Below, piece by piece: positions 1 through 10,503 of a stretch of 64,000 nucleotides of DNA. Location of the stretch: NCBI RefSeq assembly GCF_029931775.1, contig NC_079322.1, positions 78,739,326-78,803,325 on the forward strand, given 5' to 3'. This stretch comes from Euleptes europaea. Its lineage: Eukaryota > Chordata > Lepidosauria > Squamata > Sphaerodactylidae. The first letter of the stretch is position 1. Each line of letters opens with the position of its first letter. The notes below the pieces were generated by a model that was given only the letters and a program-made list of their open reading frames with translations, had not been told where the DNA came from and did no database searches. The position numbers and the translations under genes are program-made.

Positions 1-40
1 TCAAGGGGTCCTGAAGCTTGTGAGGGGCATTGGGGTCATC
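1..40 (-). CDS. CSPG5: CSPG5 last exon (partial, runs off the left edge)
   Basis: On the minus strand an acceptor AG lies at 42-41 and the exon opens at 40 with codons for DDPNAPHKLQDPL before the window ends. From memory, the final exon of mammalian CSPG5 starts DDPSAPHKIQEVL, so identity is clear although only 13 codons are visible. The exon opens in phase 0, as required by exon 4, which ends after a complete CAG codon. The same acceptor also fits the shorter exon-4 isoform, since both exon-4 donors leave the same phase. This exon encodes the distal cytoplasmic tail. The rest of the exon, the stop codon and the 3' UTR lie outside the window. Confidence 0.85.
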
Positions 41-159
41 CTAAACCGGGGTGGGGGGGACAGCAGGCAGGGAGGGAGCAGGGGGAGAGAAAAGGAGTCA
101 GCGTCACAACAGGTAGAGCACATGAAACCCCCTAATGAGCAGATGAGCAATGGCCAGTG

Positions 160-330
160 AGAGGCAGTGGAGGCGGAACTGCAGCTGGGCAGACCTGAGT
201 TCCAATCCCTGGCTAGCCACAAAGTCCACTTGCTGGCCTTGGGCAAGTCTCCATCTCTTAGGCTAACCTACCTAGCAGGGTTGTTGTGAGATTCAGAGGT
301 TGCTGGGAGGAAATACAGCACATGTAAATG
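160..330 (+). repeat. Sauria-type SINE, decayed
   Basis: A tRNA-like head with a box-B-like stretch (gagttccaatccctgg) is followed by the typical body words: ggccttgggcaagtc, then cctacctagcagggttgttgtgag. It is diverged, and no clear target duplication is seen. Confidence 0.5.
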
Positions 331-344
331 ATCTATCCTAAAGG

Positions 345-500
345 GAGGAGAGCATCCTCAAAGCTCTCCGCCATCTTGAGTATCTGATGAAAGGAGCTTT
401 GACTCTTGAAAGCTCACACCCTGAAAATCTTGTTGGCCTCTAAGGTGCTGCTGGACTTGAATCTAACTGTTCTGCTGCAGACCAACATGAACACTATCTT
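345..500 (+). repeat. Penelope-like terminal fragment with hammerhead-like motif
   Basis: CTGATGA at 384-390 is followed by a short hairpin (AGGAG pairing with CTCTT) and GAAA at 408-411, then the palindrome AGCT and a C. This is the order of a minimal hammerhead core. The tail has the shared words ctctaaggtgctgctggact and ctgcagaccaaca seen at the ends of Penelope-like elements elsewhere in the window. It is a solo fragment with no coding part. Confidence 0.5.
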
Positions 501-594
501 GAGAGATCTGATCAAGGCCAACTCCGGCTCCCTGCCGTATCAGGGAATCTGTAAAAACAATGGCCACATCAGAATCGACAGCAAAAATGGTTTC

Positions 595-705
595 AGAGGG
601 CAGGCCATGTTGGTCTGTAGTAGAAGAGACAGATTTGAGTCCAGCAGCACCTTAAAGACCAACAAGATTTCCGGGGTGTGAGCTTTCAAGGGTCAGGGAT
701 CTCAG
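595..705 (-). repeat. Penelope-like terminal fragment, antisense
   Basis: Antisense copy of the same terminal sequence as at 345-500, recognisable by the words cagcaccttaaagaccaaca and gtgagctttcaag. It lies close to copies of the opposite orientation on both sides, so this cluster contains three partial copies. Confidence 0.45.
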
Positions 706-830
706 GGCATCTGACAAAAGGGAGCTCTGACTCTCGGAAGCTCCCCCCCCAAAAAAAAAACACCCTTGTTGCCATCTAAGGTGCTACCAGACTCGAATCT
801 AGCAAAAAGGGTATTGTCCCATCAATTATT
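705..830 (+). repeat. Penelope-like terminal fragment, sense, decayed
   Basis: Begins with ctgacaaaagggagctctga and continues through a C/A-rich stretch into catctaaggtgctaccagac. It is a third, more diverged copy of the terminal sequence; the hammerhead-like core is no longer canonical here. Confidence 0.4.
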
Positions 831-1009
831 TCTCTGTAGGGGTCAGAATGGAGGGCGGCTAGGGGGTAGGCAGGCTGCAACAAGCCCTAATCTCAGTGCC
901 AGGGGTAGATTTCCCCTCCTGCTAAGAGAGCAAACAGCGAGCCCCTGGCTTCCATTCCGCTTGACTCTGAGCAGAATGTGGGCCTGCGCTTGGCCCTCAT
1001 GCTGCCAAG

Positions 1010-1022
1010 GTTGCATGGCAAC
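1010..1022. promoter_or_regulatory. RFX X-box-like palindrome
   Basis: GTTGCATGGCAAC is an inverted repeat of the GTTGC/GCAAC half-sites bound by RFX transcription factors. It stands alone in the intron; whether it is bound is unknown. Confidence 0.4.
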
Positions 1023-2666
1023 AGGAGGCCTGTGGGCATGCAGAGTTCTCCTTGTGGCTATCTGGGGGTCCTCCCACACACACACACTGGGGAGGAAAGG
1101 GAGAACATCTTACTTTCCTGCACACCTGAGGATTCTCCTGGTGTATGGAAAGCTCTCTTTTGTTTCCTGCTATTGTGCCAGGTATGGAGTCATCCCTCTC
1201 CCCGGTAGAGTGCCCGGGATGCTTCACCAACCCACAGTTTGAACCCAGCTGGGACTGGCAAAGCAAGAGGAGATTGGAAGCCTGCTGTGGCACGGGGCTG
1301 TGCCAGGCAGCCCTTCACAGCACGGTTGGTTCTTAGGCCATTTTAAGGTCACTCCTGCCAGGGGAAGCTCAGTCAGGCTGCCAGATCCCTTGAGGCTCAG
1401 ACTCCAGGAGGGGTGGACCCCTGGGAGTAAGGAGGGTGCCTGCTAGGGTAGGGATGGCAGGGCACACCAACTGGTCAGTCAGGGCAGACCAAGTAGCTCC
1501 CCCCCACCCCCGTTCGTGGCACTCACCCTGATGTCTAATTCCTTCCCTTGGCGAGAATCAGGAGTAGGATTAACCCCTGAAATATCAGGTTAGGTCCTGG
1601 GACCCAGCCACTAGAGTGCCCAGGAAATGCCACCCTCCACCACTCAAGTCACTGAATAAGCAAGACTGGTAGCTAGAAAGAAGAGAGCTTTTCCGGGATG
1701 CCCCCTGCACTATGGAAACCTCTTTCGAGAAAGGCCTCCTGGCCCAGTACTCCCCAGACATATCATGCAGTGGTTAAGGCGTCTCAGAAGGGCATTTGGG
1801 GAGGGCCTGTTTTCTGGCTGGCTGGCCAAGGCGTGAAGTTCCGGTCGGATTTTACAGCAGGTTTTTATTGCTCATTCTCTAAATCTATTTTTCAGCGTTT
1901 TATCAGGGACTGCTCTGAAGGCCTTTAATTGACTGAGATAAACTGTGAAAAAGTTGTATAAAGAGGACTGCCCCCCTCCCCGGCCCCCTTCCCATGCAGT
2001 GCTGGCTGGGTCACACAAAAGATCCTGGAGATCCATTCTCATGCCCCACAGAGTTATTGATGCTCTGCGCATGCTGTTGCATTCTGAAGCCACTGTGTTG
2101 TCGTCCCCCCACTTGCAAAACCCATCTCCCTCTGCTCCAGGCAGCCATGGACAATAGGGGCAACCAAAGGAAGCATCAATCCTTCCCCCCCCCCCCAACC
2201 AAAATCCCACCTCTGCCCTGCTTCCGGCCAAAAATGTGTGGCTGAATCACACGCAGACAGACAGACACAGGCTATGGCAGACAAGCAGGAACATGAGAAT
2301 GGACACGAGGGGGGAGGGAAGCGCGTTGATCAGGCACGCTCAAAGCATCAGCAGTGCCGGCGGACAGGGATGTGATGTGTGGCCCCAGCCTCATAACAGA
2401 TGCGGCACCACACTGACGGCGCTTCAGGCCACTCATGGTGGCAGAAATAACATTTGGTGGGAACGGAACAGGGAACTCAACGGCTGCACTGACGCGAATC
2501 AGGAGTTATGGTCCTGAGAGAAGAATCGTGACCCCAAATAAATTGTTTGGCTAGATCCCCTTGCTGACTCTCTGCGGCCGAAGCAAGGCACAGATCTGTG
2601 CACGACAGCCACTAATGCTGGGGCACGGACAATCTCAACCTCTCGGTGCCCTAGCAATGCCACTGG

Positions 2667-2876
2667 GTAGGGTTACCAGGTCCCTCTTTGCCACCGGCGG
2701 GAGGTTTTTGGGGCGGAGCCTGAGGAGGAAAGGGTTTGGGGAGGGGACTTCAATGCCATAGAGTCCAATTGCCAAAGCGGCCATTTTCTCCAGGTGAACT
2801 GATCTCTATCGGCTGGAGATGAGTTGTAATAGCAGGAGATCTCCAACTAGTACCTGGAGGTTGGCAACCCTACCCC
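2667..2876 (+). mobile_element. TA-flanked MITE (GGGTTGCCAAC family)
   Basis: Starts tagggttacc and ends ggttggcaacccta, inverted termini with TA at both outer edges. The inside has the family words ggcggagcctg, aatgccatagagtcca, ccattttctccagg and ggagatctcca. The copy looks full length at about 210 bp. No coding capacity. Confidence 0.65.
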
Positions 2877-2950
2877 TGGGCCCGGGTGGGTGGGTGGCAG
2901 AAGCCCATATAGCCTGCAGAACCTAAAGAAGCGCTCAGCACTAATAGCTG

Positions 2951-3100
2951 GGCCTAGTCAGAGAGGATGGAGCCTCGCAGCCCTGTTGTTGCCTAGCAAC
3001 CAGTACTAACAGCTCGCATTGCCAGGCCTAGTCAGAGAGGATGGAGCCTCACAGCCTTATTGTTGCCTAGCAACCACTACTAACAGCAGTGTATGGGAAG
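2951..3100. repeat. 74-bp tandem repeat carrying two X-box palindromes
   Basis: The segment starting ggcctagtcagagaggatgg recurs 74 bases later with few changes. Each unit contains the perfect palindrome GTTGCCTAGCAAC, at 2988-3000 and 3062-3074. A related GTTGCCAAGCAAT lies just downstream at 3186-3198. GTTGCC-TAGCAAC matches the RFX X-box consensus. Confidence 0.6.
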
Positions 3101-4299
3101 GAAGGATGCACCACACCTTCTTTGAAGCCCTCCACTATTGTGTGGCATGCACAGCTGGAAGAGGAGGGGGCACAGCAGTATTGGTGTTGCCAAGCAATAA
3201 TGGAGGAGGGGGGAGGCAAAAGGACCACGGTTCCTTTGGGGCCTAGAAATCCCCTTTTGGTTCCAGAGGGCTGCAGCAGCGGCTATCAATGATCTGGAAC
3301 ATTAATGGGGAGCATTATGCAGTGGCTCGGGCACCGGAAATCCAAGTTTAAACCTGCTTTCAGCGGGTGGAGTGGGGGCCAGATTTTCTAGACTATGATG
3401 GAAGTGGGTTCGAAACACATTGGCTACATCCCAAGGCATTTGTTCCTGGGCAGAGGAGTGTTTCACAACCATTTCCACCACACTCTAGGATGCTTGTCTC
3501 ATTGGCGTTAGATAAGTTGCCCTCTTTCAGCCTAGCCTACCCCACAGGGTTGTCACTGACTGACTAAACTGATACTCCAAGGAAGGGCAGTGCAAACACA
3601 TAGAGCATTCAAAGCGCCTGTACAGTGGACCATCTCTCTCGACCCACCCCAGAATTCCCATCCCTGGCTTTGCTTTCTCAATCTGGGGCTAGGCTACGTG
3701 AGGCTAAGGGAGCAGAGTCTTGGCCGACCAGGGATCTGAGCCCAAAGCGTCCATTTTAGAAATATGCTTGGCAATTGCAGAAGTAAGAAACTGCTAATTT
3801 GCAGAACACTGGGCCAACCAGCCACTTAGTGGAAAAGGATGAGATGCCTTGTTTTTTGAACAAGCAGCTGTCCTGTATTGGGCCTACCAAAGACCCCTGG
3901 ACATTTGGCAGTCTCTTTGGGCCAAGAACAATGCCATTCATACAGATTTGTGTCACCTTCCCTACACCCCTGAGATAGGAGGGGCTCCATGTGCCAAAGG
4001 AGGGGGACGGAGTACCATCACCTCTGCCATGTGGCCATGCGCAAGCATGCAGAGGTACAATGGCACACCTCTCATATTGCTGAGCTCCACCACAGGAAGG
4101 AGCTCAGGAGGTTGCCACGCAGCTGGGACTGCCGCTGGATCCCTGGGGCCCACACCCCACACCCCTTAGCAAGGTCTCTTGCCGGTGCTGGCCTCAGCAT
4201 GCTGTGGAGCAGGCGGGAGTGTTTGGGGGGGGGGTGCGGGAGGGTGGCCAAGAGGGTTTCAGGCATGCACAAGGGGGAGACGTGAAGAAGACGAGTTAC

Positions 4300-4453
4300 C
4301 TGACAGATAATGTTATCATAGTAAGCCAATGCACGGGCATGAGGGGAGAGGTTACACGGGGTGTCGCAAAATTTCCTTACATTTGGGTGGGAGCCCTCGG
4401 CAATTGTGGACAGGGAGAAGTTGTCGTTGTGGAGTTCCGACGGAGTTCGGTAC
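4300..4453 (-). CDS. CSPG5: CSPG5 exon 4 (juxtamembrane cytoplasmic region, long isoform)
   Basis: The exon lies between acceptor AG at 4455-4454 and donor GT at 4299-4298. Its first base completes the AAG lysine codon of exon 3, then 51 codons run from YRTPSELHNDNFSLSTIAEG through SHPN to YYDNIICQ. The first half is the conserved cytoplasmic stretch of CSPG5. The last 27 codons (starting VRKFCDTPC) match the insert that I recall as distinguishing the longer neuroglycan C isoform. An internal donor GTAAGG directly after the HPN codons, at 4380-4379, would end the exon at 4381 in the same phase and give the short isoform. Confidence 0.9.
4379..4381 (-). other. CSPG5: Alternative 5' splice site inside CSPG5 exon 4
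   Basis: Minus-strand reading is AAT|GTAAGG, a strong donor. Use of it removes 81 bases (27 codons) from exon 4 and joins HPN directly to DDPNAP in the last exon without a frame change. The two known mammalian neuroglycan C isoforms differ by exactly this kind of 27-residue insert. Confidence 0.75.
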
Positions 4454-4905
4454 CTGCCGGTGGGGAAGAAGAGACAAAGCGGGGAGGGGGAGGCAGGCAG
4501 AGGAAGAGGGCGGTCAGAAACACTCCCACGAAGCACAACCAAAGTACTCCTAGCACAAACTCTGGCAGAGAAGCGAAGGATCCCTCGGGCTGCCAAAGGC
4601 CAGTGGACATTTGAGGCTTCAACCCCAGAACCTCTTTTCCGTGCCTCCGTGCTTGGACGGGGGATGTCATCAATGGAGAGCCTACCTGAGCGTGTTCGGA
4701 CGGCCCGTCTCACTGAGTTTTATACAGGGCAGGCCGGCTTCCAGTCGTTCATCCTTCTGTTCAGGAACAATACGGTTCCAGGCACCGGAAATCCAGCAAG
4801 GTGTGGAAGCAGCCAACTAAGTCATGACGCTGTCCAAGAAACCAAGCTGCTATCCTGTGTACGTGGAGCTGGAAGTGAGCACCACTGAATACTGCAGGAC
4901 TTCCT

Positions 4906-5214
4906 TCACAGAATCACAGAGTTGGAAGGGACCACCAGGGTCATCTAGTCCAACCCCCTGCACAATGCAGGAAACTCACAACTGCCTCCCCTCCACACAC
5001 CCCCAGTGACCCCTACTCCATGCCCAGAAGATGGCCATGATGACCTCCCTCTGATGAACTGCCTAAGGTCACAGAATCAGCACGGCTGACAGGTGGCCAT
5101 CTAGCCTCTGCTTAGAAACCTCCAGGGAAGGAGAACCCACCACCTCCCAAGGAAGCCTGTTCCACTGAGGAGCCGCTCTAACTGTTAGAAAGTTCTTCCT
5201 AATGTCATCTAGTC
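4906..5214 (-). mobile_element. CR1 LINE, 5'-truncated
   Basis: Antisense CR1 3' end: agaatcacagagttggaagg, then tcatctagtccaaccccctg, ending upstream in the coding words that read as NRLPxEVVxSPSLEVFK in better copies. Confidence 0.85.
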
Positions 5215-5218
5215 CAAT

Positions 5219-5436
5219 CTTGGAGAGCGGTCTCTATGGCATTATACCCTGTCTCTATGGCATTATACCCTTGGAGAGCGGTCTCTATGGCATTATACCC
5301 TGTCTCTATGGCATTATACCCTTGGAGAGCGGTCTCTATGGCATTATACCCCCACTCTCCCAAAACTCTACCCCCCCCAAGGCTCCAACCACAAATCTCC
5401 AGGAATTTCCCAACCCAGAGTTGGCAACGCCAGCTC
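5219..5436 (-). repeat. MITE fragment with internal 51-bp tandem repeat
   Basis: A unit beginning ttggagagcggtctctatgg repeats with a 51-base period at 5220, 5271 and 5322. Each full unit itself holds two copies of tctctatggcattataccc, 21 bases apart. The flank (ctccaggaatttcccaaccc, agttggcaacgcc) is one half of the GGGTTGCCAAC MITE in antisense, so the array grew inside a MITE copy. Confidence 0.7.
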
Positions 5437-5941
5437 TGCTTGCATTGCTCCCCCCCCCCCACTCCAAGATGACCTGTGGCTCAGAAGATGCAGAGTGATG
5501 GAATCTCTCTTCCCCCCCCCACACACCCACACAAAGCACCATCTGCTGTGGCCAAACTCAGTCCCCCCCATGCTGGGAGGCAGCTGCCACAAAATTCTTG
5601 GACGGGCTGGGGCGGGGAGGGGAGGGAAGCGTTGGGTCTGGTCTCTCCGGGAGAGTCCTAGGGGCCCAACTCATTTGCATTTGTTAGCTGCTTGGAAAAG
5701 AAAAGAGTGAGGCGCACGCTCTGGTGGACAGGCTGCTCCCATGACCCCTGGAGAATGGGGCTCCAGCTGCTGGGGCGTTTCCCAATCGCAGCAGCTGGGA
5801 GAGAGAGCCCGCAAATGCACGACCCAGCACCAAACACTGGACCGCTTCTGTGTTGGGAAAAGCACGCTTTCAACAACAGAAGAACATAACCCTAGTGACG
5901 GGGGTTGGGAAATCTTGTTTCTGAGCAGATTACTCCATAAT

Positions 5942-6162
5942 AGGGTTGCCAACGATGGGTTGGGAAATTCCTGGAAATTTGGGGGTAGAACCTGGGGAGA
6001 ACTGGGTTTGGGCAGGGGAGGGACTGCCGTGGGGTTATAATGCCATACAGCCCCACCCTCCAACCCAGCCATTTTCTCCAGGGGAACTGATCTGTATAGT
6101 TTGGAGATCAGTGGTAATTCTGGGAAATCTCCAGGCCCCACCTGGAGATTAGCAACCCTACA
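5942..6162 (+). mobile_element. TA-flanked MITE (GGGTTGCCAAC family)
   Basis: Starts tagggttgccaacgatggg and ends gattagcaacccta. Full-length copy of about 220 bp with inverted termini and TA at the outer edges. Confidence 0.7.
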
Positions 6163-6532
6163 AAAATGAAAGTGTAAGTTGTTGGGAAGCTGAATTCTGC
6201 ACCCAAAGCAATATTGTACAGATTTTCTGTGCTTTGAAGAATCATTGTATGTATGCAGCCTTAAATGGACTCTCCACATTCGGAAGCAGTATACCTCTGA
6301 TTACCAGATGTTGGGGGGACAATTAAGAGTGGATGGCATCAATTTTTTCAGACAGTGCGTCCTAGTTTCCCAAAAGGTTATGGATGGACCTTTAATGTTG
6401 GGAAGCTTTAGGGACTGCTGTTCCCTGTTTCCGTATCTAGAAATATTGATCCCTTCTGAGAAAGGTAGAGATCCACCAGGATTCTTGGTGTGAATAGACC
6501 CAGTGTTTTGGCCAACATCAGTTACAGGGCAG

Positions 6533-6754
6533 CACATCACGGTGGATAAATTGGCGGACTTGTGACCCTGGGCGAGCGGGGTTTGAATCGCCACTTCTGC
6601 CACAGAAGCTCGCTGGGTGACCTTGGGCCCGTCACAACCTCTCAGTCTGGCCTACCTCACAGGGCTGTTGTGAGAAAACAGAGGAGGGGAAATCGACATT
6701 CTAAAAGCAGCTCTGAATCCCAAAGGGGGAGAAAAGTAGGGTATAAATAAATAA
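6533..6754 (+). mobile_element. Sauria-type SINE
   Basis: tRNA-like box B (ggtttgaatcgccac), then tgggtgaccttgggcccgtc, gcctacctcacagggctgtt and a tail ending gtataaataaataa. Near full length. Confidence 0.75.
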
Positions 6755-6790
6755 GTTCATAAATGCAAATGTGTGCAGCATGCTCTTTGA

Positions 6791-6985
6791 CTGTAGTGTG
6801 GTATACTGGTTAGAGTGCCAGACCAGGAGCAGGGAGACGCAGGTTCGAATCCCCACTTTGCCATGAAGCTTGCAGGGTGACCTTGAGAGGGTCACTTGCG
6901 TTCTGCTGCGGAGATAAAATGGGGAGGAGTGAGCCGAGAAGGCTGCTCTGAGGCCTTTGGAAGAAGGGCAGGATAAACAGGGACA
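6791..6985 (+). mobile_element. Sauria-type SINE, decayed 3' half
   Basis: Head gtagtgtggtatactggtta with box B gcaggttcgaatcccc is well kept. The body and tail (gataaaatggggagga) are diverged. Confidence 0.7.
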
Positions 6986-7961
6986 GACAGACAAATTAAA
7001 CTCCACCCTACTAACCACAGAGAGTTCCCATGCCGAAAAGGACTACAAATCTGCCTGCTTATCCAAGGCACACCAATAAAATGGGAGGGAAGGGGAGGGT
7101 CTGCCCGTAGCTCCGGAAGACCTCCGAGCCTGCCTGGCCCTCGCTGGCTGGAGACTGTTTGCAAGCAGACCGAGCAAAGCGCTCCGAGGCAATTACTGAA
7201 GGCACTTCGCAACCCATAATTAACCGCTCATTAGGGACCTGGCCTGCCTCGGCCCCGACTGCCCGGCCCGGGAGAGGGAGAGGAAAGAGGGCCGGGAGCT
7301 GGAATCTTCCCTCTGCCTCTCTGAGCCCCGGCCAGATGCTCAGAGGGGTTATGTGGGGTTAGCAGGCTGGAGATCACGAGGGGGGGGGGGGAACGCCTGG
7401 CAGACAGTTCAGTCTTCGGCCTTCGGAGGAGGTTTCTACGCAGAGTCATGTCTGCTGCATGCAGCCAAAGCACAGCTCTGGCTTTCCCTTTTGAGGACAG
7501 CTAGAGACCCAGGGGAGGTGCCGCTCTGTCTCCCTCCTTCTGCCGCAAGGGCGACCCTTTAGAGGTAGTGGAAAACTTTGCAGCTGGCACATGGGTATGA
7601 AGACAGGAAAATGAGGGGAGGGCTGTAGGCTTAGCAGGACATATTGCTGGGGCAGCAAAATTTGAACTCCAACCCCCCTTTCCGTGCAGAGTTATATTGG
7701 GAAACATACATGCTGCACATCTACCCTTATAACGTCACAATGAAAAGGGCTACGGGCTTGCTTTTCTTAAAAAAACGAATCCTGGGAATCAGTACATAGT
7801 TGCTATAGGTCATTACAATCTTATTCCTCTCTAGTGATCTGTCAACTACCATTTTTCTTTTTTTAAAAAAATAAAGCCCTCTCGTAGCTCATGCTGAGGC
7901 CAGAAAAGCACTGGAAAAATGGGTGTGTGGATGCTCCGCATTTGCAGCAGCAACAAGAGCT

Positions 7962-8140
7962 GAAGAAGAAGAAGAGTTGGTTTTTATATGCCGATTTTCT
8001 CTCCCACTTAAGGGAGAATCAAACCTTACCTTCCCCTACCCACAACAGATACCCTGTGATATAGGTGGGGCTGGGAGAGTGCTAAGAGAGCTGTGACTTG
8101 CCCAAGGTCACCCAGCTGGCTTCATGAGCGGAAGCAACCC
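7962..8140 (-). mobile_element. Sauria SINE, 5'-truncated
   Basis: Antisense tail gaagaagagttggtttttat and body (cccacttaagggagaatcaa, gcccaaggtcacccagctgg). The tRNA head is missing. Confidence 0.75.
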
Positions 8141-8319
8141 TGATCAGTGCGCTTTTTGCACTGGATTTATTATCCCTATTTTACAACTTGATTTTTTAGG
8201 ACTGCCGATTCAGTTTATCATTGCTATTGATTTTATTCTATTTGTACAACTACCTTGCCTATTATTTTAATGGAAAGGTAACAATGGGATTTAAAATACA
8301 TAAATAAATAAATAAATAA
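8141..8319 (+). repeat. A+T-rich LINE-like tail with AAAT repeat
   Basis: A T-rich stretch ends in taaataaataaataaata at about 8300-8319, as the 3' end of a LINE would. No coding part is left and I cannot assign a family. Confidence 0.3.
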
Positions 8320-8638
8320 TGTAAGACCTGGTTCTGGCTTCAAACTGCAGCTCAGCCACGCAGTTACTGACCAGCCCTGGAAATCAGCACATCAGCTCCA
8401 GTTCCCTCCCTTCTGACAACCTCGGCCTGATTTCAGCTCCACAATTGCTGCTTTGTGTGGGGAGGGGCTGTGCCAGCCGCCTGCCCTCGCTGCCTGGGTT
8501 GATGATCACTTTAGACAACAGCACACTTCCGGTTCCCACTGCACTGTCCCCCTTCTCTCTCACGGCTTCTCAAAAGGCCTTAGGACTGTCAGAACAGCCC
8601 TGCTGGACCAGGCCCAGGGTGCGTCTAGAGCAGCATTC

Positions 8639-9126
8639 ATAGAACCATAGAGTTGGAAGGGACCACCAGGGTCATCTAGTCCAACCCCCTGCACAATGTG
8701 GGACATTCACAGCTACCTCCCCCCCACACCCCCAGTGACCCCTCCTCCATGCCCAGAAGATGGCCAAGGTGCCCTCCCTCTCATGATCTGCCCAAGGTCA
8801 CAGAACCAGCATTGCTGACAGATGGCCATCTAGCCTCTGCTTAAAAACCTCCAGGGAAGGAGCGCTCACCACCTCCTGAGGAAGCCTGCTCCACTGAGGA
8901 ACCGCTCTAAGGGTTAGAAAGTTCTTCCTAATATCTAGACGGAAACTCTTTGGATTTAATTTCAACCCGCTGGTTCTGGTCTGACCTTCTGGGGCAACAG
9001 AAAACAACTCTGCACCATCCTCTCTATGACAACCCTTCAAGTAATCGAAGATGGTTATCATATCCCCTCTCAGTCTTCTCCTTTTCAAGCTAAACATACC
9101 CAGCTCCTGCAGCCTTTCCTCATTCG
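8639..9126 (-). mobile_element. CR1 LINE, 5'-truncated, with ORF2 C-terminus
   Basis: The minus strand reads the end of CR1 ORF2: LQELGMFSLKRRRLRGDM, then a segment with RLDIRKNFL and RLPQEVVSAPSLEVFKQRL, followed by the CR1 3' UTR ending at the ATTCTATG-type terminus near 8639. Length about 490 bp; the reading frame of this piece is mostly open. Confidence 0.9.
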
Positions 9127-9717
9127 GCACGCACCCAGCCCGCACTTCCAGGAAGCCCAGGTGGACCCCCACAGGATCCTTTGGTGGGTGAGGTGCTTCC
9201 TCCGCAGGGGAGGATTGGGACATTCAAGCATCCCAGGAGCAAACTAGTCCGAGTCCCTTTGGTGCAGCAGCTGAACTCGCTCCCGACTTTCTGTGTCCCC
9301 CTCCAGCAGCCCCCCAGGAACTTTCCCGGCCAGTTAAAAAGCCAGTTTGCCCCGAATCCTCTGTAGGGTTTTATGTAACAGTCCAGGGATCCCAGCATCC
9401 TTTCCCCTGACACTCTGCTTCACCTCCTCCCCCACCCATCTCTGACGGCACTCGGGAAATAGATGGCCCCGAGAGAGGCAATCGACAGGCAAAGCCATTC
9501 CTTCGCATGCCTGGCGCCTTTCCCAGCCAAGAGACTCTCCCGTAAATCACAGGTCTGGGCAGAGAGAGGGAATTCCCTCCAGAGCAGGCCGGGAGCCCCT
9601 CAGACAACCAGAGCTAGCGTGCAGTTTGTGGATGCAAGCAGACCGAGAAAGCCCTTCCCGGATTTGGCATCACTCACCCACCCGGCCACAGCCATTGCTG
9701 AGCATGGTGTGCATTGG

Positions 9718-9935
9718 GAGGGGCTGTGGCTCAGTGGTAGAGCCTCTGCTTGGCATGCAGAAGGTCCCAGGTTCAATCCTCAGCATCTCCAGTTAGAGGG
9801 ACTAGGCAAGTAGGTGATGTGAAAGACCCTTTTCTGCCTGAGACCCTGGAGAGCCACTGCTGGTCTGAGTAGATAATACTGACTTTGATGGACAGAGGGT
9901 CTGATGCAGTATAAGGCAGCTTCATGTGTTCATTC
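9718..9935 (+). mobile_element. tRNA-Ala-derived SINE, full length
   Basis: The head gaggggctgtggctcagtgg and box B ggtcccaggttcaatcc resemble tRNA-Ala, including the GCATGC anticodon-arm region and the ending catctcca. The body follows (gaccctggagagccactgct, actttgatggacagagggtc) and it ends cagcttcatgtgttc. Confidence 0.85.
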
Positions 9936-10214
9936 ACGTGCACAGGATTGCATCTGTGATGGACACGGTGCGGGGTATGGCTGTGGGAGGTGCCCCTGTT
10001 GAATTTCTGCCCGGCAGAATGCATGACGCTGTCTTACACAGAGTCCCTAGTAGGAGGGGGAACAAGCATGCACGTTCAGGAAAAGACAGAATGGGCCAGG
10101 AGGGAAATTCGGTCTTCCCAGATAGGGGAGGCAAAGAAAGAGATGGTCCCAAAACTGTGGGCAGGCGGCTGGGTGAGCGAAGGGGTGGATCTGTTTCTGT
10201 GAGACCATGAAGAT

Positions 10215-10503
10215 GAATTTTCTAACCCTTGGAGTGGTTCCTCAGTGGAACAGGCTTCCTCGGGAGGTGGTGAGCTCTCCTTCCCTGGAGGTTTTTAAGC
10301 AGAGGCTAGATGGCCATCTGTCAGCAATGCTGATTCTGTGACCTTAGGCAGATCATGAGAGGGAGGGCACCTTGGCCATCTTCTGGGCATGGAGGAGGGG
10401 TCACTGGGGGTGTGGGGGGGGAGGTAGTTGTGAATTTCCTGCATTGTGCAGGGGGTTGGACTGGATGACCCTGGTGGTCCCTTCTGACTCTGTGATTCTA
10501 TGC
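10215..10503 (+). mobile_element. CR1 LINE, 5'-truncated
   Basis: Sense CR1 3' end: cttcctcgggaggtggtgag, then gggttggactggatgaccct, ending ctgtgattctatg. Confidence 0.85.

Larger units (their letters stand above)
41..4299 (-). other. CSPG5: CSPG5 intron 4 (contents)
   Basis: This intron lies between the last two coding exons. It holds a Sauria-like SINE remnant (160-330), Penelope-like terminal fragments (345-830), an X-box palindrome (1010-1022), a TA-flanked MITE (2667-2876) and a 74-bp tandem repeat with two X-box palindromes (2951-3100). The stretch 3300-3600 resembles a strongly decayed tRNA-headed SINE. I see nothing recognisable in 1030-2660 or 3600-4299. Confidence 0.8.

Noticed and set aside
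5219-5352. CRISPR-like regular repeats
   Set aside because: The units are adjacent without unique spacers, and derive from a MITE in a vertebrate genome.
8798-9223. A 141-codon minus-strand frame
   Set aside because: It encodes the C-terminus of CR1 ORF2 (SLKRRRLRGDM, SLEVFKQRLDGHL) and belongs to a truncated LINE.
9718-9790. Possible tRNA-Ala gene
   Set aside because: The head resembles tRNA-Ala, but the same sequence with the same SINE body occurs more than a dozen times, with mismatches in the tRNA part. These are SINE heads.
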